Assembly: GCF_024679245.1 (NCBI RefSeq) | Contig: NC_090186.1 | Coordinates: 39,564,106-39,628,105 of the forward strand | Direction: 5' to 3' | Source of the DNA: Pseudorasbora parva | Taxonomy: Eukaryota > Chordata > Actinopteri > Cypriniformes > Gobionidae | Length of the DNA stretch: 64,000 nt | Shown: positions 14,956 through 28,184 of the stretch, in pieces | How positions within the stretch are numbered: the first letter of the stretch is position 1 | How the letters are laid out: the number at the start of each line of letters is the position of its first letter | The notes under the pieces: generated by a model | Told to the model about the DNA's origin: nothing | The model's input: only the letters and a program-made list of their open reading frames with translations | Databases searched by the model: none | Position numbers and translations under genes: made by a program

Positions 14956-15446
14956 CTGCTTCCTGATCAAAGTAAAAAGAGCCCACTCTCAATTCTCAAG
15001 CCTGAAGGTGCAGTCACCTGCAGTCAGCTTAGCTGAAATTACATTTGCAAAAACAGGTTTATTGTCCATTGTCAAAAGCATAGTCACTTTCAAACCAAGC
15101 AGCCATTTGCTGGCGAGTCTGGCAAATTCAGGTGACCAATTTGAACATGATCTAAATCTGCGTAGGGAATATATTTCACCTTCATCTGGAACTTCTGAAC
15201 ATGCTGTTTTCTATTGGAATGACTGGATTTCACCCTCAATGGTAAATGTGGCTGCACAGTAACTCACCGGCATGTTGCTAGGGCTTTCTTGGAGTTTGCT
15301 AAGGCATGGATATTATTTTAGTAATAAAGATAACACTTGCCTATTAAATAAAAAAAAAAAAAAAAAAAAATCACATTCATATTGTCACTATTGGGCAGAA
15401 ACTTGCATCTCTATATTTCGTAAACAATAAATCATTACTATTGGTT
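14956..15446. other. intron with poly-A run
   Basis: Unrecognised sequence with an approximately 21-base A run at 15350-15370. The open frame at 15008-15262 resembles no protein known to me. Confidence 0.4.
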
Positions 15447-15798
15447 AAGCCTTCACATTACTCACCCTCATGTCGTTCCAAACGACTTTATTCAACAATT
15501 TCTTGTCGTCTGTGTCATTCTCCTACACTGTTAAATATAACCCAGCACTTCAGAGTTACATCAGAGTTACGCCAGAATGCTGTTCACAAAGCTTAACTAT
15601 TCACATGGACTATTTTAACAATGTCTTTACTGCCTTTCTGGGCCTTGCAATTGCTGTCCATGGAGGGGAGAGCTCTCGAATTTCATCGAAAATATCTTAA
15701 TATGTTTTCAAGATGAACAAAGGTCTAATGTGTTTGCAACGACATGAGGATGGATAATTAATAACAGAATTGTCATTTTTGGGTGACCAAACCCTTTA
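15447..15798. mobile_element. TTAA-type MITE ('ACTCACCCTCATGTCGTTCC' family)
   Basis: The left part contains ATTACTCACCCTCATGTCGT, and the right end reads TTTTTGGGTGACCAAACCCT, followed by TTAA. The left boundary is decayed. The same terminal motifs recur at 2068-2162, 19462-19769 and 53923-54752. Confidence 0.5.
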
Positions 15799-18394
15799 AT
15801 CAATATAAAGTTTAAAAAAAAGAAAAGAGCTAAACCTTTTGACTAAACCTTATAACTCCATTGGCTCCTCAAACTGTCAGTCAAACCTTGTAACTCCAAC
15901 CCAACTCTATCGTGAAGAACGACTAATGTTTAATGTATTTGAAGAGCGGAGAAGAGTGTCTTAGCATTTGTCATCAAGAACTAGGCGACAATTTCTTAAA
16001 AAGCCTGGGCGTTACAGCTTCATCTTCTTAACATGAGATTTTGGCTAAATTACAGAAATACACGGTGCACTTACTGCCTCAGATACAATCGTTCTAATGG
16101 CGGGCAAAGCACGAAGGTCCAAAATTCTCTGAAATGTGCTGGTCAAAAACCATATGTTAATAATATGTTAATAATGACACATGCAAGTATATATAAAGCC
16201 ACAATATCAAATTTTACAATGCAGTGTTTAATTATTTTCCCATTTTTTAGAAAAGTAGCGTTTATGGCGATATGAGGTTTCCACCTGACAGAGACGATAT
16301 GCAACTTCTAAAACAAAGTGATAAAATGTTACATGTCTGGTAAGGGAATGGTGTGTTGAAATCTCAAACTCATGCATGAGACAGTAGTGATAGAGATGCT
16401 TGCTTTAAAAAAAGCACTACTAAAAAGTATTTTAATGATATTATGGGACACAGTAAGCTCAAAATCCCTATGTTTACAATGCTTTGTTGCATTTAAGCTA
16501 TTGCCAAAAAAAAAAAGCTAATATGCCTTGTCAGAACTACAACCACTGTGGCTCTATTTCAGAGCAGAAGCATCTCACAGTCCGAGGCATTTCAGAGAAT
16601 ATCAGTGTACATTCAAATTCAATCAAAATCAAAATTTCAATAACACCACATGTTCGCTGACTGTGCCTGCCACAGACAATATTCTCCACTAATTCCAGAC
16701 TGCGGGTATCATGCAGAAACTTGGAATATGCTGCTGGCGAACATGAACCAGAGGTGAAATGGATTTTTCAATTTTATGTCATCTTCCTTTTCCAACATGT
16801 TGCAGCCAACGAGAATATGGCGGCACAGTGGGTGGGGGGTGGCAAAGAGAGAAAGAGCTGTAGCTCAAAAAGAAAGCTCTATCCATCATCAGGCGTCACA
16901 TCATCTCCTTTGACATGCTATTTTCACTTGGCCCGAGACTGCCTGCTCTGATTCACGGAACATAACTACCACTTTGACCCAAAGAGCCACAAAAAAGGGG
17001 GGGAGGGGGAGAATACCCTTTTTCATTCTCTTCTCTTCCCTTTCCTTAACCCACAAGACTGCATGCTCGGTAAACAATGGCCACGGCGAAATGTGTGCAC
17101 AATCTGTTCTGGACAAGACCGTTTAAAGTGCAGAATCACTTGAACCAGGACCATTAATGTAGAGTGCACTGCAAACATCCAGACAGGTCATAAGAGGACG
17201 GGAAAGGGCAAAGTGGAAAATGTGCCTGACAATCGAATTCAGATCTGTCGGAGATCAGCTGAGCTCCTATACATTCTCAAATGTCGGATATCAAGCGTGA
17301 AATGCAAGTGCTCGGTAAGAATGGCTTTAACACTCAAACGTGAGCTGCCAAGGTTCACTTGTCATCCGCCTTAAAAGAATTCCCAGCATTCTTTGAGGGG
17401 GGTTCAAGGAATCACGAGTCACTCTAGATGTTCCTGTATCAAGACACAGAACATATGAGCTTCACTGTCTTCACTATCATTTATTAAACAATTGAGAAAG
17501 AAATCTAATGTGTATCATTATATTGGACCCATGCATTCAGTCTTAAAGTGACAGCAGCCTATACATACCTGTTGATATCATTAATGTTAATCAAACTACA
17601 AAACACAGTATTAACAAAGATATCTATATTCCATTTATACAGTGAACATAGTGCATAAATTTTACATTTAATCATTACAAACTGCCGTTCAAACGTTTCT
17701 GATCATTTTTAATAATAATACTTCTTTTAAAAACATAAAAAATCTTACAGATCCCAAACTTTTCAGCAGTATATCTGTACCTAAAATAAAAACTAGTTAG
17801 ACCTTATAGATTTGTTAAACTGCATATATCTATGCTTGTAATTAGTGTATTTGTTTTTCATTTTTTAACTATGGCTAATTATTGTGAGGTATCGCGGTAC
17901 TCAAAAAGTGCTTTAAGTAAAAAAATGGAAAGTAAAAATGATTTAAAAAGTCTCTTTTGCTCAAACAGAATGCATTTACTTGATGATAACCGTAATACAG
18001 TGAAATAATATAAAAATGTAAAAGAAGTTATCATTTTTTAAAAAATTTTTTAAATGTAATTTATTTTATGTGCTGAAAAGCTGAATTTTCATTTAGATAC
18101 ACTATGCTCAAGTAGAAAGATTTGCTGTCATAATGCCTCAAATCAACAACTCTCACTGAAAATGAATGTCTTCCAGTCACTATCAGTGTGAATACAGGCA
18201 TCCTAACCAAAATGGGCCTTCATAAATGAACTATTTTAAGCACACAACAACTACGGAAGGTGGTCTGGAGGCAGCTAGATATTTTATTTTATAAAGTTTT
18301 TAATATGGATATTTTTCTCTTAAAAACCCATCGATTCATTTCACAAGGTCTTTATTAACCCCCGGGAGCCGTGTGGATTATGTTTATGATGGAT
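15799..18394. other. intron, no gene seen
   Basis: No transposon termini or exons were recognised. The stretch 16660-17450 is more GC-balanced. Open frames at 16721-16951 and 16901-17116 lack recognisable domains and overlap each other on opposite strands. Confidence 0.4.
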
Positions 18395-18575
18395 TGATGC
18401 ACCTTTCTGACCTTCAAACTCGTGAGCTCCATTCACTGCATTAAAAAGCTTGGAAGCATCAGGGTATTTATTAATATAACTCTGTGTTTGTCAGAAAGAA
18501 GAAAGTCATATACACTGAGGATGGCTTAAGGGTGAGTAAATCATGGGATAATTTTCATTTTTAAAGTTCATTTCT
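18395..18575. mobile_element. Half copy of the TTAA-type MITE seen at 19462-19769
   Basis: From CCATTCACTGCATTAAAAAG through GTCATATACACTGAGGATGG to GTGAGTAAATCATGGGATAA it matches the reverse complement of the left half of the neighbour at 19462. The left boundary is unclear and may extend to about 18230. Confidence 0.55.
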
Positions 18576-18660
18576 TGCAACACAACAAAAGACATCAAGT
18601 TGAAATGCAACAAAACTCAGCTTCTCATGTGGCAAACAGTAAACCTATTACAATAACAAA

Positions 18661-19855
18661 TAGGGATGCACCAACATTCCAGATAAAACAGTAATTTTCA
18701 TTTTCAAGTCGAAACGAAAGACTTTACCAAGCGCTCCTCCAACAGCACTTTCTGACTGCGTATGTTCAGCGTCGATCTCGAGAAGCTACAACAGCGACAC
18801 ATATTAGATGTGCGGACACTATAGCTCTGATTGACAATATTCATTTCTCAATTTATGATGTGACCTGTCCTACTTTCTGTTAATGCGTAATACAAAACTA
18901 AACATCTGCAACGTGTCTGTCATCCAATAAACTCCAAAAGCTTTTTGCTTTGTTACTTTTAATATGAAGCAAAGTCTCACCTTAAAAATTCTGTAGATGT
19001 TATGATGATTTATTTTGGTACTCTTTAATTCACCGTGACAGATCCCTGTAGCCTCAGTTCGAGCGGCAGCACGGACCAAACGCGTGTGCACCCATCATCT
19101 CATCTCCTCTTTATTACTAGTTACAGCATAAGATAAACATTCAAAAACACCAGAAGGGACTAAAAGATAAAATTACAACTCACAGAACTCAATCCTGTCT
19201 CAGGATCGCTCAATCAGTGGGAAAGACGTCAATAAAAGATCTTGTAGGATATACAATGCCACTTAACACTTACATTACATTTACCTCAAGACAGCTATCC
19301 AATGTCCTAAGTCCTTAGTTAGCTAGAAAAAATGACTTAATTTAGTTTTAAGAAGTTTCAATGTTCCTATATCACCAACAACCAGGAGTAGAAACAATTC
19401 TGTTAAAAAAGTTGTGTGAAATTTTTACAACATTAGCTATTTGCTAGTTTGAGTGTAGTGAAGGGTTAGTTCACCAAAAAAATGAAAATTAGCCCATTAT
19501 TTACTCACCCTCAAGCCATCCTAGATGTATATGACCTTCTTCTTTCAGACTAATACAATCTGAGTTATATTAAAAATGTCCTGGCACTTCCAAGCTTTAT
19601 AATGGCAGTGAATGGCAGCCCAAAATTTGAAGCCCAAAAAAGTGCATCCATCCATTATTATCATTTTTTAAATAACTCAGATTGTCTGAAAGAGGAATGT
19701 CATATACACCTTGGATGGCTTTAGTGTGGGTAAATCATGGCTAATTTTCATTTTTGGGTGACTAGCCCTTTAAATATGTTTGATTAATTCATCGAATTTT
19801 AATGTATTATTTATTTTCGGTTTCGGCAGAGAATTTTCATTTCGGTGCATCTCTA
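18661..19855. mobile_element. hAT-type non-autonomous transposon with 8-bp target duplication
   Basis: The left end is TAGGGATGCACC and the right end GGTGCATCTCTA, near-perfect inverted termini. Flanks are ATAACAAA (18653-18660) and ATAAAAAA (19856-19863), 7 of 8 matching, as expected for hAT. Subterminal TTTTCATTTTCAAGTCG and TTTCGGTTTCGGCAG are AT/TTCG-rich. No transposase frame is recognisable. It contains a later MITE insertion at 19462-19769. Confidence 0.72.
19462..19769. mobile_element. TTAA-type MITE nested in the hAT
   Basis: Inverted ends: left AGGGTTAGTTCACCAAAAAA and right TTTTTGGGTGACTAGCCCT followed by TTAA. The left TTAA has decayed to GTGA. The interior is roughly palindromic: 'TCATATACACCTTGGATGG' on the right mirrors 'CCATCCTAGATGTATATGA' on the left. 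No coding capacity. Confidence 0.65.
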
Positions 19856-19863
19856 ATAAAAAA

Positions 19864-22774
19864 ACAACAACTGTTATCCCAATCGTCTCTGGTGTTATCA
19901 TGCTGCTAAACTCAACACACTAACAAGCATAATTCATTTACATTATGCATATTGCATGTTCTGCTTCTTTAAGCAGATGCTTTTATCCACAGTAATAAAA
20001 TATATTTCTAAATCACATTTAAACCAGGTATTTTACAAGGCAAAACATTTGAGGGCAAGAGAGACAATGTGAGACTCCAGAGCTTGAGTCACACATGATC
20101 ATAATGGATTCCTGACTCACCCTGCTGATTCAAATTTAATCAAGACTCATTCTGAGTCATTTCATCTCAACGATCGCTCTGTAGTTTTGTGACAGACATT
20201 AAGCATTAAAAATCTTGCTGATATGACACGGGACGGTTGTTCCTCGCGTGAAGTTGAGTCAGAAGATCAATTCAGAGCGAGTGAAATGCCTCATGCTGGG
20301 TCCTATAAAAGCCACTGATGGCCACCCGTTTGGTCACAAATAGCTGGTATACTTCTCAACAAAAAGACCACAGAGAGAGAAAGTCATCGACTGGCAGAAG
20401 ATGAACTTTATACACTGTGACATTACAACAGAGGTGGGACGACTGGTGCACAATGAGGACAGAAGATCGACAGATGGACAATCTTGATTCATTTTTTGGC
20501 TGACATTGCACACATTCTTATATAAGATTTGAGCCGTAGATTGTATGGGACAATATATATATATATATATGGGACCCAGTAACATACTTTTTTCCACTGT
20601 AGTGGACATTATATTTGAGTGAGTTTCTGTGGCATCATACTCATCACAGTTTTGAGTCGGGATGTCCTGTAGAGCACATTCGGGGCTTTGCACAGATACC
20701 AAATGTTTGGAGGTTTCACCAGGACAACAACAACTTCTTGGTCTTTAAAATGGCTAAGATTAATGTTTAGCACTCTTATGGAAATATGATATTTTGTCAT
20801 TATAAATTAAATCTGATTTTTTTTATTACTAATTGTTTGTTATAAACCAACATCTCAGGAAAATGTTATGGGGTTTATAATCAAAATATGACTTTTTGTT
20901 GCAAAAGAGGGCATTGATTTCATAAAAGTCCACTGTAGAGGACACCAGGACTTAAATCATGTTTATCAGGCATTTTGGAGACACAACAAGTGAAAAGGGA
21001 AAGAAATTACATATTAATATCCTTATGAAATATTAACTATTTCATAGGAATGTTGCTATTTATTATTCTCATTATTACACTTTTCATTACATGTTGCACC
21101 AAAAACACATTAATATGCTAATTAGATGAAGTGTGTCGATACATTGTATTGAATGGGGAAATCCAAGTACGGCCATTTTACACACATATTGCATAAAGTA
21201 TATTGAATATCAAAGCATTCGGTTATATCTTTCATAACATAGTTCAGAATCATCTTTAAATAAAGTGTTTTAAAAAAAATCCTGAAACTTAAAAATGTAT
21301 TTGTGAATGAAAAATAAATCCCATTGTTTTTGCCTATACATGCAATTTAATGTCATCAATGTTTCTTTAACAACTGAGTCCTGGAGTCAACTACAGAGGA
21401 CATATCATAACGTATGAAAAAAATACTTGCTTAATATTTGTTTCTTAGGCTTAACAATGTACTGACAAGAAAAAATACAAAATTCCAAAACCTTTTTTTT
21501 TCTGGGTCCCAGGAGGAGATATATAATAAACACTCAAAGGCAAAAATAAAAAATAAACAATAGTGCACTTCTATCTATTTTTAGATGGCAGTTGATCCGC
21601 ACTGCCTTAGGCTGTGAATGTATTTAAAGAAAGAAAAGCTGACGGTGGCAAACAGGTGCATCTAAATGATGTTGACCGGCACAACAAAAACCACCGGCAC
21701 CATATATAACAGCACACACCTCCTGAGTGATGATGTCATTTTCCCCAGGAACCTCTTTGTTTTTTCCATCCAATTACCAGTGGGCAGAAATAGCCTGATT
21801 CTGTCCTGACCACGGCTTTGTCAATGCAAGCGCATCGGCAAGGAATCGGGTCATTAACTGGAGGAGAAACCCCAGCAGACTGTCCAACATCAGCTGGCTC
21901 CTCCGTCCCAAACCACATGACTGCCAATCACAGAGAAAAATCACAGAACACCATAAAGAAACAGCAGCGTGAGTTGTGGGTTTATTCACGCTCACAACAA
22001 GCACCTGATGCTTTTTCACCCTCAACACATGCGGTGCTGTCTAACTTCTGTTTTTCTGAGTGGAGTGCTGAGGGTTTCACACACTGACCCTTAACAAAGA
22101 GCTCTGTGATGTATGAGATGCTAATATAACGAAGTCTTTGACTTGAGCCAGTCAGCAATGCCCAGCAACCATTCAGAACACATGCTAAAAATTATTCTCA
22201 ACACCTTAGGAACTACACAGCCATGCCTTGGCAACCATTTGCATCACACAAGCGTAATGACCCATATTTTGCGCTGGCACCTCTCACTTTTTCTTCACAA
22301 AATACGAACGCATTTTCCGATGTTTAGTTGATCTTTGTAGGGAACAACTAAAATGAGGGCTCCTTTAACAGCTCCGTAAATGTTTTATTTCAGCCAATAA
22401 TGCTTAGTCTAATCCAGCTATGCTCGTCCAATTGTGCGGGGAAAAAAATTCACACTCAAAATTGAAATTTGCTGCAGATTTTGGTTTGAATCTCCATCAG
22501 GATTGTGTTCAGAATGCTCTCACATTTTAAAAGCGCCATGTGGGAACGATCTCCTAATGTGGTCGGCCCCGGAGCAGCCGTGTATTTACCTGCATCTCCT
22601 CACATTAGCTAGTTGTGAAGTTTAGATCCATTCCACCCTTTTTTAGATGCTGATATAAGCAGAAGCATCATGTGACTCACTCACAGATGGATTGGGACTA
22701 AAAAAAACTGCACATAACATTTACAGCACACATATACACACACGGCATGTGTATGTGCGCGCATGTGGTTCAGT
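19864..22774. other. intron, no gene seen
   Basis: It holds a short TA tract near 20551-20570 and a possible element whose ends are only a 9-base GGGACCCAG repeat (20571 and 21504). Open frames at 20334-20702 and 21774-22087 show no known domain. Confidence 0.4.
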
Positions 22775-23345
22775 TAAACCCTACATTATGAGGACAAAAA
22801 TGTCCCCACAAAGTGTGCTTTTTGGTCCCCATGAGGAAAACACTTATAAAACTAAATTATGTCTAAATTATGTATTTTGAAAATGTAAAAATGTTCTGTG
22901 ATGGGCAGGCTTATGGAAAAGAATATAGTTTGTACACTGTAAACATTTTTTTTTTTTTAAGTTACCTTGTTGCCTTAAAATTTTGAGTTCATTGAAATTA
23001 AAATTTTGAGTTAATACAATAAACATTTTTTTTGAGAATCGACAACCTTTATTCAAATATTGTAAGCATATTGGGTAATTGTGTGTGTTTTATTTCTGAT
23101 GACGCAGTTAAACATGCCAAATAGTGCTATTTCATGATTTATCAATTTTTTTTATGTGGTTCAGATACAATAATATTTAGAGTTTTTATTTATTAAACAC
23201 ATTTCCTTCATTGTATCAACTCAAATTTTTAATTTCAATAAACTAAAAATGTTAAAGGCAACCAGGTTACTTTCTTTTATAAGTTAAACCAACAAAAACC
23301 CACTTTTTTTTTACAGTGTATAGAATAAAAATCATTATGTCTACG
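22775..23345 (+). repeat. TG-associated repeat module, split by a MITE
   Basis: 'ATGTCCCCACAAAG' and 'GGTCCCCATGAGGAAAACAC' near 22800-22850 correspond to 12930-12965. The module line 'agaatatagtttgtacac' at 22919-22936 resumes as 'tagaataaaaatcattatgtctac' at 23321, showing that the MITE at 22933-23320 inserted into it. It ends in the TG tract at 23374. Confidence 0.6.
22933..23320. mobile_element. AT-rich palindromic MITE with TA target
   Basis: Ends are TACACTGTAAA (left) and TTTACAGTGTA (right), a perfect inverted terminus with TA at each edge. The interior shares 'TTCATTGTATCAACTCAAA' with 7890-8060. There is no coding capacity. TA edges suggest a Tc1/mariner-type or related target preference. 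Confidence 0.65.
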
Positions 23346-23370
23346 CAAAGTCCACATAAAAACAACTTTT

Positions 23371-23373
<3 letters not shown>

Positions 23374-23462
<89 letters not shown>

Positions 23463-23463
23463 T

Positions 23464-23523
<60 letters not shown>
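23374..23523 (+). repeat. (TG)n microsatellite with minor interruptions
   Basis: About 150 bp of TG with TATG and TCTG interruptions. Open frames in it on both strands are repeat translations, not genes. Confidence 0.95.
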
Positions 23524-23524
<1 letters not shown>

Positions 23525-23803
23525 ATAATATTATTGTGGAATATGCACAGTTAAATTGCATTGTATAAACAAAATACAAAATTATAATGAACATAATATA
23601 TAAAAATATAGTTAATGATATATTACATAAATAATGTAATAATGATTTTACATTTTATTAAATATATATTTTTATAGAATAGAATGTGCCAATTTTTTGT
23701 CTATTTTAGTCTATTTTGTACTTTATGTTACTGTATTAATATATTATTATCTATGTTTATAAGGTGCAATTTAACAGAATTTATCAAAATGCAGTTAGAT
23801 TGC

Positions 23804-23988
23804 ATCATATAACAGAAATGTAATATAATACAAAAATATTATAAATATATAATAAGATAATTATACAAATATATAAAAATAATATATATAATAAGATAAT
23901 TATACAAATATATAAAAATAATATATATATATTATCTTATTATATATTTATAATATTTTTGTATTATATTACATTTCTGTTATATGAT
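23804..23988. repeat. Perfect 58-bp inverted repeat (fold-back)
   Basis: The left arm 23804-23861 and right arm 23931-23988 are exact reverse complements over 58 bases, both beginning or ending with ATCATATAACAGAAATG. The 69-bp spacer includes a second copy of part of the left arm: a direct repeat of about 38 bp with period 39 starts at 23851 and 23890. It could be a recent template-switch product or a young fold-back element. Transcribed from the intron, it would form a long AU-rich hairpin. Confidence 0.9.
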
Positions 23989-25758
23989 TATATATATAGT
24001 TCAGCTTATATAGTGCAATTTATCATCATTTTCCAGGTAATAAGTATTTTTTTCCTCCTTTTAAATCTTTGTATATACTTTTAAAGATATCTATACATGA
24101 CAGCCGGAGCACAAGCCCATGTGCCATCTTTGTCCCGCTGTAACCTTTCCACAAAAGCCGAAATAATATTCTGCCAACCCCATCAACTCTAGCATACAGG
24201 AGGATTAGAAAAATCTACTTACTAAAATTGAGAATGAAATTCACTGTTGTATAACATTCAGATTTTTTCCCTTCCCTTGTTGTTTCTAATTTTCTTGACA
24301 ACTAAATGGCTGAATTTCCAGCAATGCATTAAAAGAGCTAAAAACACATCAGACGGAGGAGCTGCACAAAGATCACACTCTTCTCCCACAGTCTTGCCAG
24401 GTGTTCAATTCCCATTAGCTGTTTAAGCTTTAGTCCACACACACACTCACACTAATGAGATAGTTTCAGTCCCGTGAGATGTTGAGCAGAAGTAATAAAA
24501 TGATGGCAGAAAGATCAATTACAAATGTATTCCTCTAACTAGCATCCACTTATCTATCAGCAAAATGAAGATAACACTGCAGAATATAAACTACTGCAAC
24601 ATCAGGATAACTGACCATTATGCTTCAAAACTCTACAAAATAAAGCAGGATTATTATGAATATTTCCTTTAGTGACGATCATAAATTACAAATGGCTAAT
24701 GAGATCGGAGTCACATCCATCCAAATGGTGATTAATCTACACAAAACAAACCCTTAAATCATCCTGATTCAGTTTGTTTTAGTGAATATACACGCACGCC
24801 GCAGTCTGACAATCAGGACTTGACTTCAATAATAAAATAATGTCTTAAACAATGCATCACTCAGGCATATTGATGTACGGGACTGATGTCCTTTTCATGC
24901 GCATTGGTCTACACTGATGCTAATTGTTTGTTTTATTTAAGTTGACCTCTTCACCGACCGTAATTAAGTCTAGATACCCTTTATCTGATTTAAGTGAGAG
25001 AGTAATTAAAGTCTTTTGTAATACCTGAGTAAAGATTAAGATCAGTGAAGAGCTGCAGAAACCAGCCGTATGAGAGCAGAGAGTTACCAGTCAAATTACC
25101 TCCATATTCATAAAACACTCCAGTGCTGTACATTATGTTCAAAAGAAAATTCACCCTCATGTTGTTCGTAAACTCATATTTTACACTAGAAAACATTTTG
25201 TGAAGAATCCAAAAAGTGTACATATAATACATGTCTTCAGTGTCACATGATCCTTCAGAAATCATGCTAATATAATTGATGTTGTATCATTCTATTATAA
25301 GTGAGATCCATCCATCCATACCACAGCTATTTGATGTTGACTTTGACTTCATTATTTCTATTAAAAAGTAGACAGGGTAAACCCAGCCTAATCTGCCGGC
25401 GGTTTGATTTCGCCCGGTAACTCAGTCTGGAAACCTGTACATTAATTTCTACTGCTTCTGTAACACTTTTACAGGAACCAATCACAGACTGGCTTATCCA
25501 CCTGGCACGCTATTGGCAGGTTTAAAACAATGATGGATATAGAAGCGATGGGTCGTTGCCCGTTGATCAAGCCTCTTGTGGATTGATTGGTTGAAGGACT
25601 ATCCAATTGCGTAAAGAGGTATTTGAATAATGACAGCTGATCATGCCCCTTGTTCAATAGAAAATACAGAGCAATTTTAAATTGAGCTTGGTCTGGTGAT
25701 AGCCAGGCACATTAAAAAGACTACTGCTACTACTACTAATGATGATGATCAATTAAAT

Positions 25759-25764
<6 letters not shown>
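23989..25764. other. intron, no gene seen
   Basis: It includes a piece (25190-25275) in reverse orientation of the dispersed repeat at 29763 ('CAGTGTCACATGATCCTTCAG'), and a possible old DNA transposon fragment, 25384-25710, whose right side reads GGTCTGGTGATAGCCAGGC. No exon recognised. Confidence 0.4.

Positions 25765-25849
<85 letters not shown>
25765..25849. repeat. (TA)n microsatellite
   Basis: About 84 bp of uninterrupted TA. Confidence 0.95.
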
Positions 25850-25855
<6 letters not shown>

Positions 25856-26863
25856 ACCCAGAAATAAGCCAGTAACCATACGGCTACTTACACATCATCC
25901 ACCAAAGTCCAAATTCATCTCCCATTAGAGAAAACCCAGTAACCATGACAAATCACCAGCACAGAAAAGTAATAAGAGTAAAATGGTAATGTGAAGTAAC
26001 GGCACTGTAAGAAGGCTACAAAAATCCTAAATGGGTACAAACAGCCGCAGTGTTTTGTGCAATGGCCTTTTACTCCACAGCCCATAATTGGTGCGTAGCT
26101 GCATTCTAGTGTGATCGCTCTCTAATGGAGATGCATGCGACCGCGTGACGGGATGCAGAGGACACAACCCTCAGAGAACAGCCTGTGAATCCATTCCTCC
26201 ACCCGGACATTTGTAAGAGTCATTAAGTGCGTTTAAATGAGGTTGTTAAAACTGATGAAATGAGGCAGTATATTTGAGAGTGGACGCAGAGACCATTTTT
26301 CAGCGTTACTCACTCGGGGCTATCATCCATCTTCTGCCACGGATGGCAAAAAGTCCTGCGACACCAGCGCTCAGGGGCAAATGTCAAAGAAATAAAACGC
26401 ACGTAAGCAGCCCCATTATGTTCCAATAACAAAATGATGGAAATATTTGTTTCAATTACATAGCTACTGCGGCAAACAAGAACATGATGCATGCTGAAAG
26501 GACATGATTTGGTTACAGATGCATTTCGCCAGTCAATCGTGAATTAGTTCCCTTTATCATTGGAGCATATGATAAAGATAAGAGCCGCACACTCCTGAAG
26601 ATACTGAAATCTCCCTCTGGAGACGCTGCGTGCTGTCGTCCCGCATCAGTGACCCCGGCGTAGCCCGAGGACGTGATAACCCTGGAGGGCCGGTCGATCG
26701 ATGCGAGCTGGCACACTCAGCGGTGACCTGAGGTGACAGTGAGAAACTCTGAGTGGCCCGACCGCCGGGACAGGAACGCCACTCCTTCACACACACAGTG
26801 AGAAGGGGAACTGGGGATCGCCGTTTCAACTACTGAAACACTCGCTCCTTCGCTACATGCAAT
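25850..26863. other. intron, no gene seen
   Basis: GC-balanced DNA from 26030 to 26860 without transposon marks. Minus-strand open frames between 26513 and 26959 overlap one another and match no family I know. Confidence 0.4.
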
Positions 26864-27034
26864 TGAGCTGCAACTAACGATTATTTTCATAATCGATAGT
26901 GGCAGGGAGAAACTAGGACTGCCCTCGACTAAAGACTTTCCTAGGTTTCTAGCAGTCAATCATTTAAGCCATTAGTCGACTAATCGTGCGTTTATATTAA
27001 TAAGCCATGAATCATAATAATGAGCCTTTAAATG

Positions 27035-27093
<59 letters not shown>

Positions 27094-27936
27094 CATACCC
27101 TAATCAACACTCAAATGCACACATAAAGCTCATCAGCAAACGTAATGAGGAGACTGTTTATACATTTTAATAATTTATTGATATTGTTTTGTGTGTTTTC
27201 ATATCTCCACAGTGGATGCATCTATATGCACGTTTCATATGGATTATATGGAGTAATAGTAATGTAATTTATCTGAGAATATTTGAGTTCCACTTGAATT
27301 TTATCTAAAACATTTATTTCAATCTTTTTATTATAAGTAGGCTATATTTCTCATGCTACTACTAACATGTTTCAAGTGATTAGCCATATTTGAGATCAAA
27401 CTGCCAAACTGCTGAAATCACGTGACATTGGCGATCCGAATCATGAATCAATACGCTGATTCATAACCGTTCAAATCTTTATTTGAGGATTGAAAACAAA
27501 CCCGGAAGATGAGACAAAGGGCCCTAAGACAGATCAGACTTCAGAGGGTTAAATAGCAATTGTTTTATGATATTATATTTAGTAAAATAGAAGAAAAACT
27601 AATCTAATTCAAGGTCCACATTTAATTAGGATTTTAAACTATCTACCACAATCAAATAGGAAAAGTAATACAAAACTGTAAACTAGAATCAAATCTATGC
27701 ATATATCGAATCAGAATTTGATTCAAGATAGAGAATCGAAAGAGATATAAAACAATTCCTCTGCTATTTCCCATTTGCATTTTGTCCACAGAAATGTGTT
27801 ATTCACTACTGTAAAGCGACAGGCGGATGAAATCCGTGCACAGAGTGCAGATGTGACTTACTGATAATCATATTCGCTGTTAATCATTTTCATTATCAAT
27901 TATAATCGACTTTATCGATTAGATGTTGCTGCCCTA
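26864..27936. mobile_element. Degraded hAT element with nested hAT piece
   Basis: The left end GAGCTGCAACTAACGATTAT and the right end GTTGCTGCCCTA, with subterminal ATCGATTA/TAATCGA motifs on both sides, form inverted ends of the common TAGGGCTGCAAC hAT type. A second hAT-like start, AGGACTGCCCTCGACTAAAG, lies at 26915, with GTCGACTAATCG at 26974. No 8-bp duplication is preserved. A TA tract sits inside. Confidence 0.55.
27036..27091. repeat. (TA)n microsatellite
   Basis: About 55 bp of TA within the hAT relic. Confidence 0.95.
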
Positions 27937-28184
27937 TTCTGACATCATGATGATGACTTCATAATCATGAGCTCATTAACATATGACCATCCATGTTTAC
28001 AAGTCAAGCGCCATTCAGCAACAGCGTTAACAAGTCTGATACACAGTAGCAAAAACAGTCAAGATAATTACAAAGATCAAAGAGGTGTTGAAATAAATTC
28101 ATTTTTAAATCCATGTTTTTAGTGCAAGAAAGCTTAACTAAGATCACAAGAGAAAGTGTCTGGAAGAAACACTACATAATAATG
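27937..28184. other. intron, no gene seen
   Basis: Nothing recognised in this short stretch. Confidence 0.4.

Noticed and set aside
20571..21513. Possible transposon with GGGACCCAG ends
   Set aside because: Only nine inverted bases match and no target duplication is seen; too weak to list.
23341..23568. Cys-Val and His-Thr repeat proteins
   Set aside because: Translations of the TG microsatellite.
26513..26959. Cluster of overlapping minus-strand open frames
   Set aside because: Three frames overlap each other without splice signals or known domains, and they run into a hAT relic.
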